A DNA stretch of 64,000 nucleotides, from NCBI GenBank assembly GCA_033439685.1, contig JAUEDM010000005.1:3596001-3660000 (forward strand), given 5' to 3'. The DNA comes from Apodospora peruviana. Taxonomy: Eukaryota; Ascomycota; Sordariomycetes; Sordariales; Lasiosphaeriaceae. The first letter of the stretch is position 1, and every line of letters begins with the position of its first letter. The notes below the pieces were generated by a model. It was not told where the DNA came from and made no database searches. It saw nothing but the letters and a program-made list of their open reading frames with translations. The position numbers and the translations under genes were made by a program. Below are positions 55,774 to 64,000 of the stretch, one piece after another.

Positions 55774-57343
55774 ACATGGTCATACATCTTAATTGTCTGT
55801 TCGACTCCCCGTACCGAGTCTTGATACACTCCTATTACCATGAATGCATGATGATAGCAAGTTCTCTCGGTTTCGAAGCAGTTTTTATTATGAAAGCGCT
55901 TTATATATCTCTGCCAGGATTTAGAACCATTGTGAGTTGCTTTGCCAGGTCTTGACCTGGACGAAAAAAATGCCTTTCACATCTTAATACATACCCTAGG
56001 TTCCATTTCCCTGGACAAATATTGCTAGACATTGAAACCTCTTACCGTAAATCTGGTGGCGAATACTAGCTGGATCAAGGTATACGTCTCAGTGAAATGA
56101 ATTTGAGGTCATGTGGTAGATACGAAGGTGCTTTTCTTGTCCAGTCTAGGGCTTGGCAAGTAACGACACCAAGGTTTTAAATCCCGGCAGAGGGATACTT
56201 GGTGTTGCATGTAACCTACGAAATCATTGCGCAGTAGAAATAATAGTGAAGTCGTACTCGGTAGTTATAATCCGTGGTCCTCGTCCAGATCCAACTGATC
56301 GGGATAAATCGCAGCTTGGCAGGTGTCATGCAGCTGATACCCCCAGGTTGGGGTTTCATCGACTTGGCCGCTTGGCGATCGATCTGGCTGGTCAAGACCT
56401 TGGCGAATCTTTTAGCTCCCAGGCCCTGTCTAACTGATTTCCGCCCAAGTTGCGGCACAGACTGTTAGGGGTCATGCAGGATCCCTGCCGACAGTCTCTG
56501 CAGTAAGGGTCCAATATACTTCCGTACCTACGTGTAGGTGTATTATCAACAAGCCATAGTACGTATCGCGGTTGATTGAGAGAGCAGCTCTTGATTTGGC
56601 TGCGCATTGCGTGACTCCCGGCATACTCATTAGACGTATTTGACTGGCACAGCCGGAGAAAGAATTGGATGCCAGCGAGGAAACTGTCAGACCACCAGCA
56701 ATCAGATCTTGCAGAAAACTCAGGGTCCAGTGTCCAGACCCCCTTTGCGGCTCTTGACGTCTTAGGGCAGCTTTTAATTTCAATTTTCTGCACTGAGGCG
56801 CCAATAAATCGACGCCCTGCTGACGAAAGTCGACCAATGGCGAGCATGGCGGTGGCGCCAACACGTTCAGCTGTCCCCAAAGCAGGCACGCTCACAGACG
56901 TGCATTTCCAATCTCTCGACGGCCAGCCACTGTAGCCTCAACCACGCCTTCACACGTACCTGCATGCGCCACTGAGAATCGCTGGTTCTTTTTCTGTCTT
57001 TCCACAGGCGCTACCCCTGAACACCGCGCACTGCACACGCCATTGAGCAAACACGTTTCTGAGAGCCGCATTTTTAGAGTCTCCCGTCAGTCCGTTTGTG
57101 TTCACGATGTGATTCAGCCGCACCAGTCCGCCAGGTCCAAGCAGCTTACCATGGTAGTCTTTGCATCCACAATGGCGCGATTTTCTCTTTTTGCTTCTCC
57201 TTTCTTTCTCTCTGTTCTTTCGTTACTCACTTTCAGTCTCTCCCGTCTCTTTTCCCTTCAAGCTTTGCTTGTTGTTTTGGAAGTTTCAGTGAGTTTCGAT
57301 TCGGACCTTACTGGCTTCCTGTCCATTCGTTCGTGCCTTCACG
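55774..57343. other. Intergenic region upstream of the giant WSC gene
   Basis: About 1.6 kb with no supported gene. The last 150 bp are strongly pyrimidine-rich (TTTCTCTTTTTGCTTCTCC-type), as in the leaders of highly expressed fungal genes. Confidence 0.5.
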
Positions 57344-60300
57344 ATGCAGCATGCATTCACACTCGTTGCCGGCATATCTGCCGCCCTCTCCGGCTTCATG
57401 ATAACCGGAGTGGGTGCCTCTCCCACTTCCCCCCGGCGCCGAGCTGTCGCCCAGATCGCCGGCTCCGACTTCATCGGGTGCTACACCGAGGCCACCAACG
57501 GGCGTGCCCTTACCGGAAAGGCCTATTACGATGACCTGATGACGGTGGACAAGTGTGCTACAGCTTGCGATGGCTTCAAGTACTTTGGTGTCGAATATGG
57601 TCGCGAATGCTTCTGCGGCAACACCATCAACGCGGGGAGCGTGGAAGCCCAGCTCGAAGATTGTTCCTTTTTCTGCCCCGGAAACGCGGCACAAAACTGC
57701 GGTGCCGGTAACCGGCTTAACATGTACACTCGCTCGACGACAGGCGGTGGCGGCGGTGGTGTTGTCACTCCCCCTCCGACCCCTCCTCCTCCTACTTCCA
57801 CCGGTTATGCCTACCGTGGCTGCTATTCCGAGCCTGCCAACGGTGACCGCGCCCTGTCGGGTCCCATGAAAGGGGCCGATGACATGACGGTCGACAAGTG
57901 CGCCACCTTCTGCGGCGCCGCCGGGAAGAAGATGTTTGGTGTCGAATACGGAAGGGAATGTTGGTGCGGAGACGCCCTGAAAACGACTGCCCTCTCAGCA
58001 CCCGAGTCCGACTGCAAATTCCCCTGCGCCGGCGATCCGACCCAAACCTGCGGTGCCGGCGTGCGGCTCAACGTGTACGAGATCGGTGGCAGCACTTCTA
58101 CCGTCTCAACATCGACCTCCTCAACATCTTCTTCGTCTTCCTCCAGCAGCGCGGCCATGTCAACACCGAGTACCGTGCTGTCCGCCTATGGTCCCGACGG
58201 CTGCTGGACCGAAGCTGACGGCGTGAGGACGCTCAACGGCAAAGTCTACTACGACGACACCATGACCGTGGAGAAGTGCGCCGATGCCTGCTCCGCATTC
58301 ACTTACTTCGGTGTCGAATACGGCCGCGAGTGTTGGTGCGGGAACCAAAAGAACGGCAACTCGGTCGAGGTGGCCCTGTCCCAGTGCAGTTTTGCTTGCC
58401 CCGGGAATGGAGCCGAGAAGTGTGGTGCTGGGAATCGGTTGAACGTTTACAAGAGGCTGCCGCCGCCGGCTACGACATCCAGTTCGTCAAGTTCTAGTTC
58501 AACCAGCAGCAGCTCCAGCAGCGCCGTACCGTCGTCCTCGTCGCTGGTTATCCCCTTGTCTAGCGTCTCCAGCAGTGAGGCGGCCCAAATCAGTAGCAGC
58601 AGTGTCCTGCCGTCTTCCTCGTCGCTGGTTATCACCTCATCCAGCGTCCCCAGCAGTGAGGCGACCCCAATCAGCGAGGCGACCCCAATCAGCAGCAGCA
58701 GCGCCGTACCGTCTTCTAACAGTGTGCCGGTATCCCCGTCTGCATCGGTTGTGATCCCCAGTTCGAGCGTCCCGGATGTTGAACAGCCTTCCAGCAGTTC
58801 AGTGCCGGCTTCATCCTCCAGCGCCATTCCGAGCGAACAGTCGAGTATCGACTCACTGTCATCATCTGCTGTCGCCAGCTCTAGTAGTGCGGCCGGTGTG
58901 TCATCGATCAGCAGCGTTCCTACCTCGAGCGCAGCTCCTTCAGTGTCATCATCTGCCATCGGTCTCGAGTCCTCGGCTACCAATGTGGAATCCGTCCAAT
59001 CGTCCAGCAGCAGTGCTCCCATGTCCTCATCGAACTCTCAGGCCTCGAGCAGCGCCAGTGCCGCGGAATCCATCATCGAATCGGCTAGCAGCGCCTCAAT
59101 CTCCTCCTCTGCCACCCCCTCCAGCTCTGAACCTGTTGCCAGTGTTGCCTCCAGTTCTAGCGCCCCAGACGTCGAACCGTCGAGCATCGCCTCAGTAATT
59201 TCCTCTGCTGCCCAGTCCAGCTCTGAACCCGTTGCTAGTGCCGCCTCCAGTTCTAGCGCTCCGGATATCGAACGGTCGAGCAGCGTGCCAGTAGTCTCCT
59301 CTGCCACCCCGTCCAACTCGGAAGCTGTTGCCAGTGTCGCCTCGAGCTCTGTGCCCGTTGATGGTGTCGCTTCCAGCTCAGAACCTATTGCCAGTGTCGC
59401 CTCGAGCTCTGTACCCGTTGCCAGCGCCGCATCCAGTTCGAGCGCTCCGGACATCGAATCATCGAGCAGCGCGTCAATCGCCTCCTCTGCCGCGGTGTCC
59501 AGCTCAGACCCTGTTGCCAGTGTTACCTCTAGTTCTGTGCCAGTCATCTCAGAGTCATCAGCCTCTGTTGTCGCCTCCTCCGCTTCAGGCCCGGTATCAT
59601 CATCTTCGAGCAACATTCCGGCAGCTAGCAGCAGCAGCAGCAGCAGCATCAGTGCCAGCATCGTCTCATCATCCTCGGAAGTTATTAGCTCCAGTGCTGT
59701 CGTGTCTGCCAGCTCAAGTGTTCTTCCGAGCGCCGAGCCATCCAGCAGTGGCAGTGTTTCTGTGTCCTCCGTTATTGTCGTCTCCTCCGTCGTAATTGTC
59801 TCTACCAGCAGTTCTGCTCCACCTGCAAGCTCGAGCAGTGCCCCTGTTGTTGAGCAGTCAAGCAGCAGCATTCCGGTTGAATCCTCGAGCAGTGCTGCAG
59901 TCGAATCCTCGAGCAGTGTCGCAGTTGAATCTTCAGGCAGCATCCCACGGTCGTCTTTCGTCCCTGTGGCCAGCAGCTCGGAATCCAGCCTATCTGTCGG
60001 TGCGGAGGCCTCAAGCAGCGTCGTGTTGTCGTCGCCAGACAGTTCTCAGGAATCTTCAACGACTGTACCATCGAGTTCGGAAGCACTGATCAGCTCTAGT
60101 AGCGCTCCTGTCTCTGAGCCTTCTGGCAGCACCAGCAGTGCGGCGGTCGTGTCGTCGAGCCTCGTCGCGGAGTCGAGCAGCGTCCCGGCTGCCCAGTCAT
60201 CATTTAGCTCAGCACCGGTGTCTTCCGTCGGGGTTGTTTCTACCAGCAGTTCTGCTCCGCCTGCGGGCTCGAGCAGCGCGCCCGCTGAGGAGTCAAGCAG

Positions 60301-63300
60301 CAGCGTCCTGGGTGAATTCTCGAGCAGTGTTGCAGTCGAATCGTCAAGCAGCATCATCGGCATCACATCGTCTTCTTCCCTCTCTGTGGCCAGCAGCTCG
60401 GATTCCAGCCTCTCTGTCAGTGTGGAGGCTTCGAGTAGCGTTCCTGTTTCTGAGCCTTCTAGCAGTAGCAGCAGCAGTGCGGTCGCCGTGTCGTCCAGCC
60501 TCGCCCCGGGTTCGAGCAGCGTCCCGGTTGTTGAATCATCATTCAGTTCAGCGCCGATATCTTCCATCGAGGTTGTCTCTTCGTCCATCGTAGTTGTCGT
60601 CTCTAGCAGCGCCGTGCTGTCGTCGTCAGACAGTTCTCAGGAATCTTCTACAGCACCATCAAGTTCTGAAAGCCTGATTAGCTCTAATAGCGTTCCTATT
60701 TCTGAGCCTTCTGGCAGCAGCAGCAGTGCGGTGGTCATGTCGTCGAGCCTCGCCCCGGGTTCGAGCAGCGTCCCGGCTACTGAATTATCATTCAGTTCAG
60801 CACCGGTATCTTCCGTCGAGGTTGTCTCTTCGTCCGTCGTAGTTGTCGTCTCTAGCAGCGCGGTAGTGGCCCCATCATCAAGCGCTGCCCCACAACCGAG
60901 CAGCTCCAGTATCCCTCCTTCATCATCAATAATTGCCTCCGAGTCTGCAAGCAGCGCAGAGCCCGCTAGCTCTAGCGCTCCAGTCTCTGGACCCTCAAGC
61001 AGTGATGCGGCGGTCGTGTCTTTGAGCAGAGAACCTTCAGCGTCTTCGTCAGTCGTGGTTGTTGTCTCCAGCAGCGTGGTGATCGTCGTCAGTTCCAGCG
61101 CTAGTGCTTCAATCAGCGCTCCAGAATCTAGAAGTGACGTGGTCGGACCATCGAGCAGTAATATCGCTGGGAGTTCCAGCAGTATACCAATTTCCGATGC
61201 GCTGGTTTCTTCAAGCAGTATTCCGGTCGACAGCTCGAGCTCGAGCGCTCCCGTCTCTCAAGTCTCGAGTAGCGTGATGCTAGAGTCTTCGAGTGCCCCA
61301 GGTTCAAGCAGTGTCCCGGTCTCAAGCAGTGCCCCGGCTTCAAGCGGTGTGGCAGTGGTCCCCTCAAACAGCATTGTGGTCGTCAGCTCATCGCAGAGTA
61401 TCATTCCTATCTCGGAGGCTTCGAGCAGTGTGCAACAAGCATCGTCAAGTGCTCCTCAAGACTCGAGCGGTGCACCGGTTGGAGCGTCCAGCAGTCTTCC
61501 ATTGCCATCTTCAGTGACGGCCGTTTCTTCAACATCTATTATCCCGAGCTCCCAGGTGTCAAGCAGTGCCGCCATCATTTCGTCGAGTGCTGCACCCGAA
61601 TCGTCGGCAGCCAGCAGCCAGCCTCCAGCTTCGTCTTCAAGCGAGCTTCAGTCGTCGTCATCCCTCATCGTCAGCTCAGTTCCCAGCGCATCGAGCTCCA
61701 GCGTTCCTGTCGTAGACTCATCAAGCAGCCTACAGGCGTCATCTTCCGGTGCGGTTTCGAGCGAAGCGCCCTCGAGCAGCAGTGCACCAATTCAGTCATC
61801 AATTGCTGGCGAGCCCTCATCATCAGCTGTCAGCGTCTTAAGTGCTGCTCCCTCCGGCTCCAGCATTTCTACCAGCCAAGGATTGAGCAGCTCGGTGGTG
61901 GCAAGCGAAGCCTTGAGCTTGACGCCTTCAGCCGCATCCTCAAGCGATGTGGCAGAGGCATCTCGAAGTTCTGGGGCTGCAAGTATCCTCTCAAGCAGCA
62001 GTGTACCGGCCCAGTCGTCGAGCGTTTCGTCATTTGTTGCTTCGAGCACGGCGTCTGTTGCTGGCAGTTCGAGCTCTGCTGAAGCTTCAAGCAGCGTGTC
62101 GGTGGCTTCTTCAAGCGCGTCGCCGGCCCAGTCCTCAAGTGTCGTGTCCGACGTGGCTTCCAGCAGCGCTACTATTACCGAAAGTTCAAGCTCAGTTGCA
62201 GTTTCGAGCAGTACGTCAGCTTCGATCAGCTCTGTGCCTTCAAGCAGTTCTGAGGCTCCGATCAGCTCTGAGGCCTTGATCAGCTCTATACCCTCAAGCA
62301 GTTCTGTGCCTTCCATCAGCTCTGATGTCTCAATCATCTCTATGCCCTCAAGCAGTGCTGCAGCATCGGAATCATCCGGCAGTGTCTCGGCTCAACAATC
62401 CGGCAGCATCCCGCCGTCAAGCGCAGCTGTCTCCATTTCCTCGAGCAGCGCGCCCACCGAGCCATCAAGCAGTCTTTCGGCACAGTCATCTTCCAGTGCA
62501 CCAGAAGAGTCTTCTGGTTCTATTTCCGCGGCACTTTTGACCACCAGCGCTCCAGTTGAGCCGTCAGGTAGTGTACCTTCAAGCAGTGTACCAGTGTCAA
62601 GCAGTGTACCAGTTGCGCCGTCAAGCAGTGCACCAGTTATACCCTCGAGCAGTGTGCCAGTTGAGCCCTCGAGCAGTGTACCAGTTGAGCCCTCGAGCAG
62701 TGTGCCAGTTGAGCCCTCGAGCAGTGTACCAGTTGAGCCCTCGAGCAGTGTACCAGTTGAGCTCTCGAGCAGTGTACCAGTGTCAAGCAGTGCATCGGTT
62801 ACGCCGTCTAGCAGTGCGCCAGTTGTATCCTCGAGCAGTGTGCCAGTGTCAAGCAGTGTGCCAGTTGAGTCGTCAAGCAGTGTACCAGTTGAGCTCTCAA
62901 GCAGTGTACCAGTTGAGCCCTCAAGCAGTGCATCTGTTGCGCCGCCAAGCAGTACATCAGTTGAGCCCTCAAGCAGTGCATCTGTTGCGCCGTCAAGCAG
63001 TACATCAGTTGCGCTGTCAAGCAGTACGCCACCTCAACGGTCAAGCATTGTACCCTCAAGCAATGCGTCAGTTGAGCCCTCATCAAGCATTATTTCCGTT
63101 GCACCTTCAAGCACCAGCACATCCGTGCAAGTCTCAAGCAGCGTACTCGTCGATCCATCCAGCGCCAGCCCAAGCTCGTCAAGCAGCATCGAGGTTCAAC
63201 TATCAAGCAGCCTTCCCGTCGATTCATCGAGCAGTGCTGGGCCGGCAAGCAGCAGCGAGATTTCCCAACCATCGAGCTCCGCTCCTATACCTTCCAGCAG

Positions 63301-64000
63301 CGCAGTGATTGAGTCGAGCAGTGTTCCCAGTGAACCTTCGGTATCCGTCTCCAGTGTCGTATCCAGTAGCGCTGTGATTGAATCGAGCAGTGTCCCAAGC
63401 GAGCCTTCGGCCTCGGTCTCCGATCTTGCATCTAGCAGCGCTGTGGTTGAATCGAGCAGTATCCCCAGTGAGCCTTCCGCCTCCGCCTCCGAGTCCAGTG
63501 TTGCATCCAGCAGCGCAGTGGCCCAGTCTTCGAGTCTCGCCCCTAGCGCCTCAGACTTCGCGTCGTCCAACATTCCAGTTCCATCTTCGAGCAGCGTCGA
63601 ATCGTCAGGTGCTCCGGCTTCTAGTTCTGAAGCCTCGAGCACAGCATCTGAGGCTTTAAGCAGCAGCTCTGTTGTGCCGTCAAGTTCGGTTCTGTCAGAG
63701 CAATCCAGCAGTGTGGAGACCGAACCTTCGAGCAGCGTCGTTCCCGGATCGTCCAGCGCAGCCAGCGCTTCGTCCATGTCGTCCAGCAATGCACCAGCTC
63801 CGTCGTCAAGCATTCCTGCATCATCAAGTGCCAGTCCAAGCCAGTCGAGCAGTGTACAGTTACCGGCATCCGGTAGTGCCGCGCCGGAACCCTCAAGCAG
63901 TTCGGTCATTCAACCATCAAGCAGCATTGCGCCTTTGAGCAGTGTGCCAATTCCATCGGCAGGCAGCTCTGTTCTTGTTGAACCGTCAAGTAGCACGCCA
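57344..64000 (+). CDS. Giant WSC-domain, Ser-rich cell-surface protein, 3' end outside window
   Basis: One uninterrupted frame of 2219 codons from the ATG at 57344 to the window edge. Signal peptide in residues 1-25 (LVAGISAALSGFMITGVGA), then three WSC domains at about 40-130, 153-247 and 281-371. Each has GCYTE/GCYSE/GCWTE, YDDxMTVxKCA, FGVEYGRECxCG and CGAGxRLN. Linkers are Pro/Thr/Ser-rich. From about residue 376 to the edge the chain is almost entirely Ser with Val, Ala, Pro and Glu, a probable heavily O-mannosylated stalk. WSC domains bind wall glucans; Wsc sensors have one WSC, a Ser/Thr stalk and one membrane span. Here three domains and a far longer stalk suggest a wall-spanning adhesin or mechanosensor. 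The anchor is not visible. Confidence 0.88.
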   Translation, partial: MQHAFTLVAGISAALSGFMITGVGASPTSPRRRAVAQIAGSDFIGCYTEATNGRALTGKAYYDDLMTVDKCATACDGFKYFGVEYGRECFCGNTINAGSVEAQLEDCSFFCPGNAAQNCGAGNRLNMYTRSTTGGGGGGVVTPPPTPPPPTSTGYAYRGCYSEPANGDRALSGPMKGADDMTVDKCATFCGAAGKKMFGVEYGRECWCGDALKTTALSAPESDCKFPCAGDPTQTCGAGVRLNVYEIGGSTSTVSTSTSSTSSSSSSSSAAMSTPSTVLSAYGPDGCWTEADGVRTLNGKVYYDDTMTVEKCADACSAFTYFGVEYGRECWCGNQKNGNSVEVALSQCSFACPGNGAEKCGAGNRLNVYKRLPPPATTSSSSSSSSTSSSSSSAVPSSSSLVIPLSSVSSSEAAQISSSSVLPSSSSLVITSSSVPSSEATPISEATPISSSSAVPSSNSVPVSPSASVVIPSSSVPDVEQPSSSSVPASSSSAIPSEQSSIDSLSSSAVASSSSAAGVSSISSVPTSSAAPSVSSSAIGLESSATNVESVQSSSSSAPMSSSNSQASSSASAAESIIESASSASISSSATPSSSEPVASVASSSSAPDVEPSSIASVISSAAQSSSEPVASAASSSSAPDIERSSSVPVVSSATPSNSEAVASVASSSVPVDGVASSSEPIASVASSSVPVASAASSSSAPDIESSSSASIASSAAVSSSDPVASVTSSSVPVISESSASVVASSASGPVSSSSSNIPAASSSSSSSISASIVSSSSEVISSSAVVSASSSVLPSAEPSSSGSVSVSSVIVVSSVVIVSTSSSAPPASSSSAPVVEQSSSSIPVESSSSAAVESSSSVAVESSGSIPRSSFVPVASSSESSLSVGAEASSSVVLSSPDSSQESSTTVPSSSEALISSSSAPVSEPSGSTSSAAVVSSSLVAESSSVPAAQSSFSSAPVSSVGVVSTSSSAPPAGSSSAPAEESSSSVLGEFSSSVAVESSSSIIGITSSSSLSVASSSDSSLSVSVEASSSVPVSEPSSSSSSSAVAVSSSLAPGSSSVPVVESSFSSAPISSIEVVSSSIVVVVSSSAVLSSSDSSQESSTAPSSSESLISSNSVPISEPSGSSSSAVVMSSSLAPGSSSVPATELSFSSAPVSSVEVVSSSVVVVVSSSAVVAPSSSAAPQPSSSSIPPSSSIIASESASSAEPASSSAPVSGPSSSDAAVVSLSREPSASSSVVVVVSSSVVIVVSSSASASISAPESRSDVVGPSSSNIAGSSSSIPISDALVSSSSIPVDSSSSSAPVSQVSSSVMLESSSAPGSSSVPVSSSAPASSGVAVVPSNSIVVVSSSQSIIPISEASSSVQQASSSAPQDSSGAPVGASSSLPLPSSVTAVSSTSIIPSSQVSSSAAIISSSAAPESSAASSQPPASSSSELQSSSSLIVSSVPSASSSSVPVVDSSSSLQASSSGAVSSEAPSSSSAPIQSSIAGEPSSSAVSVLSAAPSGSSISTSQGLSSSVVASEALSLTPSAASSSDVAEASRSSGAASILSSSSVPAQSSSVSSFVASSTASVAGSSSSAEASSSVSVASSSASPAQSSSVVSDVASSSATITESSSSVAVSSSTSASISSVPSSSSEAPISSEALISSIPSSSSVPSISSDVSIISMPSSSAAASESSGSVSAQQSGSIPPSSAAVSISSSSAPTEPSSSLSAQSSSSAPEESSGSISAALLTTSAPVEPSGSVPSSSVPVSSSVPVAPSSSAPVIPSSSVPVEPSSSVPVEPSSSVPVEPSSSVPVEPSSSVPVELSSSVPVSSSASVTPSSSAPVVSSSSVPVSSSVPVESSSSVPVELSSSVPVEPSSSASVAPPSSTSVEPSSSASVAPSSSTSVALSSSTPPQRSSIVPSSNASVEPSSSIISVAPSSTSTSVQVSSSVLVDPSSASPSSSSSIEVQLSSSLPVDSSSSAGPASSSEISQPSSSAPIPSSSAVIESSSVPSEPSVSVSSVVSSSAVIESSSVPSEPSASVSDLASSSAVVESSSIPSEPSASASESSVASSSAVAQSSSLAPSASDFASSNIPVPSSSSVESSGAPASSSEASSTASEALSSSSVVPSSSVLSEQSSSVETEPSSSVVPGSSSAASASSMSSSNAPAPSSSIPASSSASPSQSSSVQLPASGSAAPEPSSSSVIQPSSSIAPLSSVPIPSAGSSVLVEPSSSTP
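62560..63090 (+). repeat. 24-bp tandem repeat (SSSVPVEP type) in the Ser-rich stalk
   Basis: Around twenty imperfect copies of a unit coding P-S-S-S-V-P-V-E. Six copies around 62642-62770 are nearly identical at DNA level (CCCTCGAGCAGTGTACCAGT). Further units vary in Val/Ala and Glu/Ser. Confidence 0.93.

Noticed and set aside
62560..63090. CRISPR-like regular spacing of repeats
   Set aside because: The repeats are contiguous coding units without unique spacers, in a eukaryotic gene.
58447..63909. Several long antisense and +1 open frames (90-300 codons) in the last 6 kb
   Set aside because: They are shadows of the Ser-rich repeat: biased codon composition leaves other frames open.

Overview
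This window is nuclear DNA of a filamentous ascomycete (Pezizomycotina; Sordariomycete-like, though I cannot fix the genus). The evidence is short phase-consistent GT-AG introns of roughly 50-90 nt, and a gene set typical of moulds: an ABCC transporter, a HET-domain protein, two rhodopsin-fold (PTH11-like) 7-TM proteins, CBM18 chitin-binding modules, a DUF1996 protein, WSC domains, an NCS1 permease and a GMC oxidoreductase. There are no operons. I rebuilt exons by hand from splice signals, frame and family conservation. I see no rRNA, convincing tRNA, CRISPR array or complete transposon.

Layout. 0-4.5 kb: minus-strand ABCC full transporter, 3' end outside the window. 5.9-7.7 kb: serine beta-lactamase-like hydrolase. 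8.7-14.1 kb: a tiny two-exon gene, a single-pass surface protein, a HET-domain protein and a small membrane protein. 14.4-18.8 kb: two broken genes, a small membrane protein with one in-frame TAG and a large eIF5A-like/ankyrin/CorA-like gene with several frame breaks. 19.4-29.3 kb: NCS1 permease, 7-TM rhodopsin-fold protein, GMC oxidoreductase and a polytopic membrane protein. 29.4-33.9 kb: three secreted cysteine-rich proteins, including one with seven chitin-binding modules on separate exons. 35.3-40.4 kb: a decayed tract holding remnants of an APH-type kinase, a short-chain dehydrogenase and probably a UDP-glycosyltransferase. 41.3-55.8 kb: SGNH hydrolase, several surface or secreted proteins, a CYTH-like protein, a short protein with a likely mitochondrial targeting sequence and a second rhodopsin-fold protein. 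57.3-64 kb: the first 2219 codons of a giant WSC/Ser-rich wall protein that runs off the window.

How the genes fit together. The intact genes point to the cell surface and environment: drug or metabolite export, nucleobase uptake, 7-TM sensing, chitin binding, wall sensing and secreted enzymes. The non-self-recognition type genes (HET; eIF5A-like/ANK/CorA-like) lie together at 11-19 kb, and the second is disrupted. The most unusual items are the hypusine-less eIF5A-like domain fused to ankyrin repeats and a CorA-like membrane domain, the one-module-per-exon CBM18 gene, and the WSC protein with a Ser-rich stalk of more than 1800 residues.
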